Shown one piece after another: positions 26,797-35,309 of a DNA stretch of 64,000 nt. The notes under the pieces are model-generated. The model did no database searches. It had not been told where the DNA came from and worked only from the letters and a program-made list of their open reading frames with translations. The position numbers and the translations under genes are program-made. The stretch lies in assembly GCA_028285265.1 (NCBI GenBank), contig JANQPX010000053.1:62001-126000 (forward strand). Direction: 5' to 3'. The stretch comes from Geminicoccaceae bacterium (GTDB taxonomy: Bacteria > Pseudomonadota > Alphaproteobacteria > Geminicoccales > Geminicoccaceae). Each line of letters begins with the position of its first letter. The first letter of the stretch is position 1.

Positions 26797-27548
26797 GTCC
26801 GGCCTTCAGAGAAATCCGAAAGGACCCGATCCAACCAACCCAAGAAACCACCCTCCGCCGTTGGCGTTAACGACTCGGGGGCGCCGATCTTATCGGTCAA
26901 TGCACGTGCCGACCGGGGTGGTAAGTATTTGTTGGTTGGCTTGTAGTCCAATTCTGGCATCAAGTCATAGCCGCCACGCGCTTCGACCATCTTGGAGACT
27001 GCCGAGCCGGGGTCAGCAAAGTCTCCGAAATGGCGAGCGCGCGCTGGGCAGGTCGCAACACATGCTGGTTCCTGTTCTGCAGGTGATAGTGTTTCGTTGT
27101 AGATTCTATCAATACAGAGCGTGCACTTCTTCATCACGCCTTCGGAACCATCCAATTCGCGTGCGCCGTAGGGGCAGGCCCATGCACAGAGGCCGCAGCC
27201 GATGCATCGTTCTTCGTCCACCAAGACGATACCGTCCTCTTCTCGCTTATACGAAGCCCCTGTTGGGCAGACGGTAACGCAGTGAGCGTTCTCACAGTGG
27301 AGACAGGACTTCGGAAAGTGAACAGTTCGGCCGCCTTGGCCATCATCGATCTCGTAGGAGTGAACGCGGTTCAGCCAAGCGCCACGTGCTGAAGCGCCGT
27401 AGGCATCTTGATCACTCAGCGGGGCTGGATATCCGCCTGTGTTCCACTCCTTGCAATTGACGACACAGGCATGGCAACCGACGCAGATATCGAGATCGAT
27501 CACCAAGCCAAGCCTTTTGGTAGGAGGCTGCTTTGGCAGACTAGTCAT
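26793..27548 (-). CDS. soeB: Sulfite dehydrogenase iron-sulfur subunit SoeB
   Basis: Four-cluster ferredoxin-like subunit that relays electrons from SoeA to SoeC in the cytoplasm. The 251-residue product contains four cysteine groups for [4Fe-4S] clusters: CVGCHACVVNCKEWN, CLHCENAHCVTVCPTGA, CIGCGLCAWACPYGA and CTLCID with a later CVATCPARA. The ATG at 27548 (MTSLPKQPPTKR) overlaps the soeA end by eight bases; a longer frame to 27668 runs inside soeA and has no merit. Subunit order soeA-soeB-soeC matches Allochromatium-type cytoplasmic sulfite dehydrogenase. Confidence 0.9.
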   Translation of the reverse strand: MTSLPKQPPTKRLGLVIDLDICVGCHACVVNCKEWNTGGYPAPLSDQDAYGASARGAWLNRVHSYEIDDGQGGRTVHFPKSCLHCENAHCVTVCPTGASYKREEDGIVLVDEERCIGCGLCAWACPYGARELDGSEGVMKKCTLCIDRIYNETLSPAEQEPACVATCPARARHFGDFADPGSAVSKMVEARGGYDLMPELDYKPTNKYLPPRSARALTDKIGAPESLTPTAEGGFLGWLDRVLSDFSEGRT

Positions 27549-30402
27549 TCTTATCCTCGCGGGCGCCGTAGCGAATCGTGCCGGCGGGCGCTGGGCGGCG
27601 TTGAGGTGGGCGAAGGGGCTCAAATTGCGGTAACGACGTCGTTTCTGCGTCATTGTCGGCCCGCTCAACGCGCACCCGGAGATCGTACCATGCCGCCTGA
27701 CCCGTTACGGGATCAGCGGCCGCATAACGATAGCCGCTCGCGCGCTCAGGCAGGAGTTCGTCGATGAGATGATTGAGCAAGAATCCCTTTTGCGATTCAG
27801 GCGCATCTTCGGAGAGATTCCAGGCGCCGCGCCGTTTGCCGATGGCATTCCAGGTCCAAACCGTGTCGTCGTTGACCCCATCCATCAACCGCACTTGTGC
27901 CTTGATCTTGCCATGGCGTGAGCTGACCCATACCCAGTCATCGTCGCTAATGCCAAGATTGTTCGCTCGATTTCGGCTCATATAAAGCCGGTTACTTCCG
28001 TGGATCTGGCGCAGCCAAGCGTTCATTGATCCCCAGCTATGGTACATCGCCATCGGCCGCTGGGTGATGGCATACATCGGAAACTCAGCTTCGTCGTTGG
28101 TCAGATCTTCGAATGGTGGATACCAAAATGGGAGTGGATCGAAGAACGTGCTGACGCGTTCGCGGTGGAGATTTGGCGGTTGAACGGTGGCATGGCCTTC
28201 GGCCGCTAAGCGAAACTTTTGGAGTGGTTCGCTGTAAAGTTGAATCGTGATTGGTGCTGGTTCGTCAATAAAGCCCATGGATGTCGCATAGTCGAGATAA
28301 GCGCGGTTGGCATGTTTGAAATAGGCGGCCTCTTTCGGGATCTCATCCTGCCAATAGCAGCCGTTGTCAATATACGCCTGGAGCTGATTCGGGTTGGGTT
28401 CCCCCTTGCCCGGCTTCGTTCCATCATGGCCACGCCAACCCATGAGGCTTCCGACGCCAGGTTTCCGTTCGTGATTAACGATGTAGTCGGCATAGCCGTC
28501 AGGATAGCGCGGGCTTCCATCGTCAGTCGTCATGCCCGGGAGGCCTAGGCGGGCGCCAAGGTCAAGGAGCACATCTTGAAATGGCCGAACATCGCGGTCA
28601 GGCGCCAAAACAGGCTGCCTAATGGAGTCTGCTGGCCCCTCGGCAGAACTAATCGGTCGGTCAAGCATCGAGATGCAATCCCAACGCTCGAGATAGGTCG
28701 TATCGGGTAGGATCAGATCAGCATAGGCAACCATCTCGGAGAAATAGGCATCAGAATAGATGATCCGAGGTATACGATACTCGCCTGTCTCCTTGTCTTT
28801 CTCCGTCAGCATCGAAATCGTATCGCCGACATTCATGGCTGAATTCCAGGCCATGTTCGCCATGTACATAAAGAGCGTGTCGATCGGATAGGGATCACCT
28901 CGATAGGCATTCGAGATCACGAGATGCATCATGCCGTGGGCGGCTATAGGGGCTTCCCATGAATACGCCTTGTCGATTCGTCGGGGGGAGCCATCGGGCT
29001 CGACGAGGAGATCCTCCGGATCGCTGGGGAAGCCAAGCGGCGGCCCTGGCATGGGCTTACGCGGCGCGACTTGGCCACGCCGACCTGCAGGTTTGGGCGC
29101 TGGTGGTATCGGTTTCGGAAAGGGGGCTTTGTAGCGGAAACCGCCAGGGCAATCGATGCTGCCCAAAAGAACCTGCAAGAGATGAAGCGCTCTGCAGGTA
29201 TGAAAGCCGTTGGCGTGGGCCGAGATGCCACGCATGGCGTGAATGCCGATCGGCCTACCGATCATCGTCTCATGACGTCGACCAAATGAATCGGTCCAGG
29301 GTTGATCGATAACGACTTCTTGTTCGAACGCGACGGTGGCGAGCTCCGCCGCAAGCCGCCTAATCGTCGACGCTGGGATGCCTGTCTCTGCAGCCACACG
29401 GTCTGGTGCGTAGTCCTGATCGAGATAACGTTCGGCCAAGAGATGAAAGACGGGTACCGCTTTACGCCCGCTTGCCAGGGTCACTTCCCCTTTGAGCGTG
29501 GGTTTAGCGTTGATGTCGTCGAACGGGCGGGGCTGGTCTTTCTCACGATCCCAAATGATGGGTTTGTCATCTTCAGTGCGTACGAACAAGCCGTTCGCGG
29601 CGCCCTCATCTAGGATGACCAACCATGCCGCATTGGTATAGCGAAGGAGATAGTCGACATCGACTTTGCCAGCTTTGAGAAGCTCATGGATCATCGAGAG
29701 GATCAAGAGGCCGTCAGTGCCGGGACGGATGCCGAGCCATTCGTCGGCGATCGCGGAATAGCCGGTTCGGACGGGATTGACGGAAACGAACTTTGCGCCA
29801 TTCTCTTTGAGCTTGGAGAGGCCAAGCTTCAGAGGATTACTGTCGTGATCCTCGGCACAGCCGAACATCATGAAGTAGCGGCAACGATCCCAATCGGGCT
29901 CGCCGAATTCCCAAAAAGATCCGCCGATGGTGTAAATGCCACCAGCTGCCATGTTGACCGAACAAAAGCCGCCATGGGCCGCGTAGTTGGGCGTGCCAAA
30001 TTGCGAGGCCCACCAACCCGTCAGTGCTTGGCTTTGGTCGCGTCCGGTGAAAAAAGCAAGCTTTCGAGGATCGTCACCCCTGATCTTATCGAGCCAGGAG
30101 GTCGCAATTTCCAGAGCCTCTTCCCATTCAATTTCCTCGAACGTCGAGTCACCCCTAGCACCCACGCGCTTCAACGGCTTTGTGAGGCGGGCGGGCGCAT
30201 AGTGCTGCATGATCCCCGCTGACCCTTTGGCGCAGAGCACGCCTCGGTTCACGGGATGATCCCGATTTCCCTCAATATACCTGATATCACCGTTTTTCAG
30301 ATGAACTTTGATGCCGCAACGACAGGCGCACATATAGCAAGTTGTCGTCTTGACCTCATCACCGATCGGCAGGGACGTAGCGATGGGTTTACGTACAGGC
30401 AG
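27541..30402 (-). CDS. soeA: Sulfite dehydrogenase molybdopterin subunit SoeA, probable CTG start
   Basis: Molybdenum enzyme of the DMSO-reductase superfamily (polysulfide reductase group) that oxidises sulfite to sulfate in the cytoplasm. The N-terminal [4Fe-4S] site is complete only if translation begins upstream of the first ATG: Cys22, Cys25, Cys29 and Cys57 form C-x2-C-x3-C-x27-C. The ATG at 30333 would remove the first cysteine and has no ribosome-binding site. Between it and the upstream in-frame stop there is no ATG, GTG or TTG, but a CTG at 30402 follows GGAGG at seven bases, giving 953 residues, the usual length. A Cys in GGFCSVN is a possible Mo ligand. The Pro-rich segment near residue 430 is typical of SoeA. 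Related thiosulfate or polysulfide reductases cannot be excluded. Confidence 0.85.
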   Translation of the reverse strand: MPVRKPIATSLPIGDEVKTTTCYMCACRCGIKVHLKNGDIRYIEGNRDHPVNRGVLCAKGSAGIMQHYAPARLTKPLKRVGARGDSTFEEIEWEEALEIATSWLDKIRGDDPRKLAFFTGRDQSQALTGWWASQFGTPNYAAHGGFCSVNMAAGGIYTIGGSFWEFGEPDWDRCRYFMMFGCAEDHDSNPLKLGLSKLKENGAKFVSVNPVRTGYSAIADEWLGIRPGTDGLLILSMIHELLKAGKVDVDYLLRYTNAAWLVILDEGAANGLFVRTEDDKPIIWDREKDQPRPFDDINAKPTLKGEVTLASGRKAVPVFHLLAERYLDQDYAPDRVAAETGIPASTIRRLAAELATVAFEQEVVIDQPWTDSFGRRHETMIGRPIGIHAMRGISAHANGFHTCRALHLLQVLLGSIDCPGGFRYKAPFPKPIPPAPKPAGRRGQVAPRKPMPGPPLGFPSDPEDLLVEPDGSPRRIDKAYSWEAPIAAHGMMHLVISNAYRGDPYPIDTLFMYMANMAWNSAMNVGDTISMLTEKDKETGEYRIPRIIYSDAYFSEMVAYADLILPDTTYLERWDCISMLDRPISSAEGPADSIRQPVLAPDRDVRPFQDVLLDLGARLGLPGMTTDDGSPRYPDGYADYIVNHERKPGVGSLMGWRGHDGTKPGKGEPNPNQLQAYIDNGCYWQDEIPKEAAYFKHANRAYLDYATSMGFIDEPAPITIQLYSEPLQKFRLAAEGHATVQPPNLHRERVSTFFDPLPFWYPPFEDLTNDEAEFPMYAITQRPMAMYHSWGSMNAWLRQIHGSNRLYMSRNRANNLGISDDDWVWVSSRHGKIKAQVRLMDGVNDDTVWTWNAIGKRRGAWNLSEDAPESQKGFLLNHLIDELLPERASGYRYAAADPVTGQAAWYDLRVRVERADNDAETTSLPQFEPLRPPQRRPAPAGTIRYGAREDKND

Positions 30403-30679
30403 CTCAGAGCCTCCAGCTTTTTGATGCTTTAGCGGACATTTTCAGCCTAGGGGTAGCACATAGCATGGCCAGGTATGGCGTCAAACGTCGCTCTCCGCTT
30501 AACGACGAATTTCCGGCTGAATTGCGTCTTTTTTATGGGCCGGACGGGTTCCGCTGGAGCAACGAGGCGACAATCTCTATCAATGAGGGCCCAAGCGCAC
30601 GGCACGCGGCGTCATTTGGGCCGAGATACGGCCTGATTGCGGTCGGCGTCCAACATCGAATTGGAGAGATGAGCCGACC

Positions 30680-31093
30680 ATGTCCACCATCGCCCCTCCT
30701 TGCAATCCCGAAGCTGATCCCCGCGTCAAAGCCGTGTTCGACGACATAAGGCGAACCCGCGGCAATGACTTCATCAACAATCTCTGGCCGCATCTTGCCT
30801 TCGATCCAGCATTGCTTGAAGAGGTATGGTCCGACGTCAAGGCCGTCATGGCGACGCCTGGTGAGATTGATCCACTCACCAAGGAAATGATCTATGTCGC
30901 GGTCTCGATCGCCAATGCCTGCAGCTATTGTGTTCACTCCCATACTGCCGCAGCCAGGGCGAAGGGCATGACCGATGGCATGTATGCGGAACTATTGCGA
31001 ATCGTGTCGCTTGCCGGACGGACCAATCATCTCGCTAACGCTCTTCAGTTGCCCATCGATTCGGCGTTTGACGCGAGCGCGGACCCAACATAA
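30680..31093 (+). CDS. Carboxymuconolactone decarboxylase / AhpD-like protein
   Basis: Small all-helical protein of the AhpD/CMD superfamily. The 137-residue product carries the redox motif CSYCVHSH with Cys81, Cys84 and His88, which in AhpD is the active dithiol and proton relay, so a peroxidase or thiol-disulfide role fits better than a decarboxylase. An AGAG-containing leader precedes the ATG. It is divergent from soeABC and may share its regulatory region, which suggests protection against reactive sulfur or oxygen species; that link is inference. Confidence 0.85.
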   Translation: MSTIAPPCNPEADPRVKAVFDDIRRTRGNDFINNLWPHLAFDPALLEEVWSDVKAVMATPGEIDPLTKEMIYVAVSIANACSYCVHSHTAAARAKGMTDGMYAELLRIVSLAGRTNHLANALQLPIDSAFDASADPT

Positions 31094-31282
31094 AGGGAAG
31101 CCTCAGCTGGCGCCGACGACGACGTGAGCGTGACGGCGTTCAAGAGCGAGGCGTTATAGGCGCAACGACTTGTCGCAATTCTCGCTTTTTGCGAGAGGAT
31201 GCCTTGACGCCGTTCGAGCCCGCGGCGATGGTGTCGACGCTATTTCGGCTTGTCCTGCCCCTGCCTCCATTCGAGCGCTCTT

Positions 31283-32197
31283 ATGGATATCTATCTGCCT
31301 ATAGCAGAGGTTTCAGTTAACCTATTCCTGCTCTTGACCATGGGCGGCGGCGTCGGCTTCTTGTCCGGTATCTTTGGCGTCGGCGGCGGTTTTCTCATGA
31401 CACCGCTGCTCATCTTCATCGGCATTCCGCCGGCGGTTGCGGTCGGCTCGGAGGCCAGCCAGATCCTGGCGTCCTCGAGCTCCGCCGTGATGGCACATAT
31501 GCGCCGGAACAATGTCGATTTCAAAATGGGCGTTGTATTGATCGTCGGTGGCGCCATCGGTTCTGCCTTTGGTGTGTGGTTGTTCAAGGAGTTGCGCGAG
31601 CTCGGTCAAATCGATCTTGTGATCTCGCTGTCCTATCTGATTTTTCTCGGTGTGGTCGGCAGTCTGATGTTCGTCGAGTCGGTTCGGGCTTGGTTCCGCG
31701 TTCAAGGCAAAGGCCGACGGCGCAAGCTCCATTATCACAACTGGCTCCACGGCTTGCCGTTCAAGATGCGGTTCCAGCGGTCTCGGCTTTACATTAGCGC
31801 GCTCACACCCCTGGTTCTTGGCATCTTAGTCGGCATTCTTGCAGCGATCATGGGCGTCGGCGGTGGTTTCTTGATGGTGCCCGCGATGATCTATGTCATC
31901 GGCATGCCGACCCAGGTCGTGGTGGGGACATCGCTGTTTCAAATCGCTTTTGTCACGGCCGTCACAACCTTCTTGCATGCCGTCAACAATCAGACCGTTG
32001 ATATCGTTTTGGCCTTGTCGCTCATTGTCGGCGGTGTCATCGGTGCGCAGGTCGGGACGAGCGTCGGGGCCAAGCTGAGAGGGGAGCAGATTCGCATTCT
32101 TCTTGCCCTCATAGTCCTCGCTGTTTGCGCAAAGCTTGGCTATGATCTGATTGCGACGCCCGATGATCTCTTTTCCCTTGGCGCGTCGGGACATTGA
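31283..32197 (+). CDS. TauE/SafE-family anion exporter
   Basis: Inner-membrane permease of the TSUP/TauE family, members of which export sulfite, sulfoacetate or related organosulfur anions. The 304-residue protein has eight predicted helices arranged as two homologous halves, each with a diagnostic glycine motif: FGVGGGFLMTP near residue 33 and MGVGGGFLMVP near 190. Met at 31283 (MDIYLPIAEV) is chosen over a TTG at 31250. It forms an overlapping operon with the following TIGR02186 and universal stress genes. Proximity to sulfite dehydrogenase makes sulfite the most likely substrate. Confidence 0.85.
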   Translation: MDIYLPIAEVSVNLFLLLTMGGGVGFLSGIFGVGGGFLMTPLLIFIGIPPAVAVGSEASQILASSSSAVMAHMRRNNVDFKMGVVLIVGGAIGSAFGVWLFKELRELGQIDLVISLSYLIFLGVVGSLMFVESVRAWFRVQGKGRRRKLHYHNWLHGLPFKMRFQRSRLYISALTPLVLGILVGILAAIMGVGGGFLMVPAMIYVIGMPTQVVVGTSLFQIAFVTAVTTFLHAVNNQTVDIVLALSLIVGGVIGAQVGTSVGAKLRGEQIRILLALIVLAVCAKLGYDLIATPDDLFSLGASGH

Positions 32198-32961
32198 TGA
32201 TGCATCGCGTCCGTTTTCCCTCGCTTTGGCTGGTGGCCGTTGTCGCACTGGGTCTTGTCAGCCAGAAGGCACTCGCCAATGGTCTCGCCGCCGATGTTTC
32301 CGATCGTTTGATTGCTATCACGACGGCCTTTGTCGGTGGTGATGTTGTCGTCTTTGGCGCTATCGATGATGCCGAAGGCGATATCGTCATTACGATGCAG
32401 GGGCCCCGGCAGGAGCAGAATGTCCGCCGTAAGGCTCGAATTGCCGGCATCTGGGTCAATCGCGATCGGATCGCCTTTGCCGATATTCCCAGTTTTTTCG
32501 CCATTGCAGCGACAAGATCCCTCGCCGAGATTGCCACCCCATCGGTGCGAAGCCAATTCGGGCTTGGTGTCGATCACCTGACGATGATTCCGGTCGACGC
32601 CGAGGGATATACCGCCGAAGAAGTCGATGCTTTCGCCGAAGCGCTTATTCGGAACAAGCAAAAGGCAGGTCTTTTCACGAAAGACCCGTTGAGCGTGACT
32701 TTCCCTGGCCCAAAATTGTTTCGAACGACGTTCAGTTTTCCCGCTAACGTTCCGCCGGGAACCTACCAGATCGAGGTGTTTCGGTTTGTTGATGGTCAGG
32801 TGACCGGCGCGCAGCGTAGCAATCTTCAAATCAGCAAGGTAGGTCTAGAGGCCGAAGTGTTTGACTTCGCTAATCAACGCTCTGCGCTCTATGGTATCGC
32901 CGCTATTCTCATCGCCGTGGCCGCCGGCTGGTTCGCCGGCGTAGTCTTTCGGAGGGCTTAA
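32197..32961 (+). CDS. TIGR02186-family membrane-anchored periplasmic protein
   Basis: Member of the conserved alphaproteobacterial family TIGR02186 (Alph_Pro_TM), function unknown, regularly found next to TauE/SafE permeases. The 254-residue product has an N-terminal signal peptide or anchor (ending near ALANGLAADV), a periplasmic beta-rich domain (about 30-225) with RIGNQ-like turns around VTMQGPRQEQNVRRK, and a C-terminal membrane helix (about 230-250) followed by FRRA. The ATG at 32197 overlaps the TauE stop (TGATG), so translation is coupled. It may be an accessory or sensing subunit of the exporter. Confidence 0.85.
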   Translation: MMHRVRFPSLWLVAVVALGLVSQKALANGLAADVSDRLIAITTAFVGGDVVVFGAIDDAEGDIVITMQGPRQEQNVRRKARIAGIWVNRDRIAFADIPSFFAIAATRSLAEIATPSVRSQFGLGVDHLTMIPVDAEGYTAEEVDAFAEALIRNKQKAGLFTKDPLSVTFPGPKLFRTTFSFPANVPPGTYQIEVFRFVDGQVTGAQRSNLQISKVGLEAEVFDFANQRSALYGIAAILIAVAAGWFAGVVFRRA

Positions 32962-32964
32962 GCC

Positions 32965-33489
32965 ATGATCGAACAGGAAGAATCGGTCGAGCCTGCAAAG
33001 GAAGAAGGTGTAGCCGGAGCCAAGTCTGGCGAGCGCATCTTTCTTGTCGTGGTCGATCAGACCGAGGAAATGGAGACGGCACTCTACTTTGCCTGCAAGC
33101 GGGCCTATCGAACCGGTGGGCGCGTGGCGATGCTCTATGTTATTGAGCCGCCAGAATTTCAGCACTGGCTTGGTGTCGAACGCGTCATGGAGGACGAGGC
33201 GCGGGAGGAAGCCGAAGAGCAGCTCCAAGCCCAAGCCGAGCGCGTTCAAGCGATTGTGGGCAAGATGCCGGTTCTTCACGTTCGCCAGGGAACACGGCGA
33301 GACGAATTGATGGCGCTGATCGATGAGGATCCTGCAATTTCCGTGCTGGTTCTTGGCACGGCGGCAGGGCGAGAAGATCCTGGACCATTGGTCACCTACC
33401 TTATCGGTCAAATGAGCGGCAAGATGCGCTTGCCAGTGATTCTGGTTCCAGGCCTCCTGACCCAAGAAGAGATTGACGCCGTTACCTAG
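32965..33489 (+). CDS. Universal stress protein (UspA family)
   Basis: Cytoplasmic UspA-fold protein of 174 residues, with a first strand IFLVVVDQTEEMETAL near 25-40 and the C-terminal strand RLPVILVPG. The nucleotide loop G-x2-G-x9-G is altered (VLGTAAGREDPGPLV), so ATP binding is uncertain. GGAGGG precedes the ATG and it follows the TIGR02186 gene by three bases, as third gene of the exporter operon. An acidic coiled segment (residues 70-95) is inserted before the second half. Confidence 0.8.
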   Translation: MIEQEESVEPAKEEGVAGAKSGERIFLVVVDQTEEMETALYFACKRAYRTGGRVAMLYVIEPPEFQHWLGVERVMEDEAREEAEEQLQAQAERVQAIVGKMPVLHVRQGTRRDELMALIDEDPAISVLVLGTAAGREDPGPLVTYLIGQMSGKMRLPVILVPGLLTQEEIDAVT

Positions 33490-33668
33490 CCCGCTGATCC
33501 AGCCTGGACAGAGGACGAGCCTAAATTGGCGCAAGCCATTGAACCTCGTGACAGGCTGCGCGCGGTCTTGTGACCGGCTGTGCGCGGGCAGACAGGTTGC
33601 CGGCCTAGGCTCTCGATCCAATTTAAGTGAAAGGGGCGCTGAATAGGACGGGGTCAGGACGTTCAGCG

Positions 33669-34322
33669 ATGAAAACAACGAAACGGTCGTTCTGCGCAAC
33701 GCTCATTGGCGCAGCTCATACGGGTCTTTTGTGCTCAATTCTTCTTTTGGCGCAACCAGTCCATGCGGACGAGCCATCCCAACAAGCTTCGGCAGTGGTC
33801 AGTGACTTGGTCGAGGAAATTTGGGCGATCCAAGCGCAAGCGTTGGATGCTCAAACGCGGGAACGACGCATAGCGCAAGCGATCGTGACAAGGACCAATG
33901 TTGACCTGCTCAGTCGGCTGTCACTTGGACGATACTGGCGGTCACTGAGTTCCGATGATCGCGATGCCTATCAGTCAATCTTTGCCCAATCGGTCATCGG
34001 CAACCTAGCCAACCGACTCGAGGGAGCCGTTCGGGACCTCGAGGGACCTTTGGATCGCCATTTTGTTATCATTTCAAGCCGAGCGGCCGGAAAAAAGGAT
34101 ATCTTCGTCCGCTCAAAAGTTGTGGCGACGGATGGGCAGCCGCTTTCGGTCGATTGGCGCCTACGTGAGGCTAAGGGCAGCCCCGTGATTATCGATCTTG
34201 TCGTCGAGGGAGTAAGCCTTCTCGTTTCGCAGCGTGCGGAGTTCGCCGCTGTGATCGAGCGGTCCGGCGTGAGCGGTCTGATCAAGAATCTCCGCCGAAA
34301 TGTGCGGGACGTCGGACCTTAA
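33669..34322 (+). CDS. MlaC-like periplasmic phospholipid-binding protein, Sec-exported
   Basis: Member of the MlaC/Ttg2D family, periplasmic shuttles that carry phospholipids between the outer membrane and the MlaFEDB transporter. The 217-residue precursor has a Sec signal peptide (about 1-33, ending QPVHA) and the family core LGRYWRSLSSDDRDAYQSIF near 80-100 and DLVVEGVSLLVSQRAEF near 175-190. The ATG at 33669 is preferred over a frame start at 33627 that would delay the signal peptide. No mlaF, E, D or B lies near. A second family member follows directly. Confidence 0.82.
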   Translation: MKTTKRSFCATLIGAAHTGLLCSILLLAQPVHADEPSQQASAVVSDLVEEIWAIQAQALDAQTRERRIAQAIVTRTNVDLLSRLSLGRYWRSLSSDDRDAYQSIFAQSVIGNLANRLEGAVRDLEGPLDRHFVIISSRAAGKKDIFVRSKVVATDGQPLSVDWRLREAKGSPVIIDLVVEGVSLLVSQRAEFAAVIERSGVSGLIKNLRRNVRDVGP

Positions 34323-34352
34323 TCAGCATTGCGGCTTGGCCATCGATCGGCA

Positions 34353-34368
34353 TTAACGCGATTTTAAC
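34353..34368 (+). promoter_or_regulatory. CtrA-type site upstream of the second mlaC-like gene
   Basis: TTAACGCGATTTTAAC has the same TTAA-N7-TTAAC form as the site before fliF. It lies 80 bases before the start of the Tat-exported MlaC-like gene, in an intergenic region. One such match in a window of this size could occur by chance. Confidence 0.5.
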
Positions 34369-34447
34369 CAACCCTGGCTACACTCGCATGGAGTGACACG
34401 CTTCGCCCAATGGTGGGGCCGTGCGGGCAAGACGGGGTAGGTAGGAC

Positions 34448-35104
34448 ATGGAGTTTTCCATCAATGCCGTAACGCGCCGACAGCTCTTCCAGGGGGCTTT
34501 CGTAGTTCTCGGTACGCTCGTCGGCAGTCGCGTAGGCTACGCGGCCGCGACGGCACGGGACGCCGAGAATGCCAAAGCGCTGGTAGGACGTCTCGTTGAG
34601 CATATTCTTCAGGTCATCAGTTCGGATCGAGACAGCCAAGGTCAGGAGCGCAGGCTCATGGCGGCGATTGAGAGCCAGACTGATCTCAGCCTTTTGGCGC
34701 GTATGACGATCGGTCGATATTGGCGTCGTGCGACCATCCAGCAGCGGGAGGCCTTTGTTGAGCTGTTCCGCGAGTATCTCCTGAAGAGCTTTACGCTTCG
34801 CCTCAAGAGTTATGCAGGGGCGGATATGGGGGGCGCTAAAGACCATTTCTCCATCATTGGTGCCCGTGCTGTCGGAAAGAATGACGTCGTCGTCCGATCC
34901 CGGATTGAACCGCCTGCAGGGGCAGCTCTTCAGGTGGATTGGCGTCTTCGGGCCAAGAATGAGCGCCTTTTTGTCATCGATCTGGTTGTTGAAGGTGTTA
35001 GTCTTCTGATCACCCAACGCTCGGAGTTCGGCAGCGTTCTCGAACGGATTGGGATGGACGGACTGATCACCGAGTTACGGACCCGTGTCGCGCGCTTGAC
35101 TTGA
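34448..35104 (+). CDS. MlaC-like phospholipid-binding protein, Tat-exported
   Basis: Second MlaC/Ttg2D paralogue (218 residues), clearly related to the preceding gene by IGRYWRRATIQQREAFVELF near 82-100 and DLVVEGVSLLITQRSEF near 178-193. Its leader is different: TRRQLFQG with a twin-arginine pair at 10-11, then a hydrophobic stretch and VGYAAA, a Tat signal. Tat export implies folding or lipid loading before export. GTAGGTAGGAC precedes the ATG, a CtrA-type site lies upstream and a T-run hairpin follows, so it appears to be its own transcription unit. Confidence 0.82.
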   Translation: MEFSINAVTRRQLFQGAFVVLGTLVGSRVGYAAATARDAENAKALVGRLVEHILQVISSDRDSQGQERRLMAAIESQTDLSLLARMTIGRYWRRATIQQREAFVELFREYLLKSFTLRLKSYAGADMGGAKDHFSIIGARAVGKNDVVVRSRIEPPAGAALQVDWRLRAKNERLFVIDLVVEGVSLLITQRSEFGSVLERIGMDGLITELRTRVARLT

Positions 35105-35130
35105 TGGTTACGAGCAGGAAGTCGTCCGAG

Positions 35131-35165
35131 ATCAATGAGTTAATACACACCCATTGATTTTTTTT
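35131..35165 (+). terminator. Rho-independent terminator after the second mlaC-like gene
   Basis: ATCAATG (35131-35137) pairs with CATTGAT (35152-35158) through a seven-pair stem and is followed directly by seven T residues. The stem is AT-rich but the U-tract is good. It stands 27 bases after the stop codon. Confidence 0.6.
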
Positions 35166-35309
35166 ACCAATGCTGATGCAATTGTAAGTCGAATGACGTC
35201 ATGGTAAATGCGGGGTTGAAGCCTGTCCCGGCCTCAACTGTCTATGACGACGCGACGGTCTGAGTGATTCGAAGGCAGGTTTTAACCGCTATCGATGGGG
35301 AGCCGTCAT

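Noticed and set aside
30465..30749. A 94-residue + frame between soeA and the AhpD-like gene.
   Set aside because: It overlaps the AhpD-like start out of frame, has a poor ribosome-binding site and no recognised motif. A role as leader peptide cannot be excluded.
33540..33600. Imperfect direct repeat GGCTGCGCGCGGTC / GGCTGTGCGCGGGC before the first mlaC-like gene.
   Set aside because: The copies differ at two positions, occur only twice and match no known operator.
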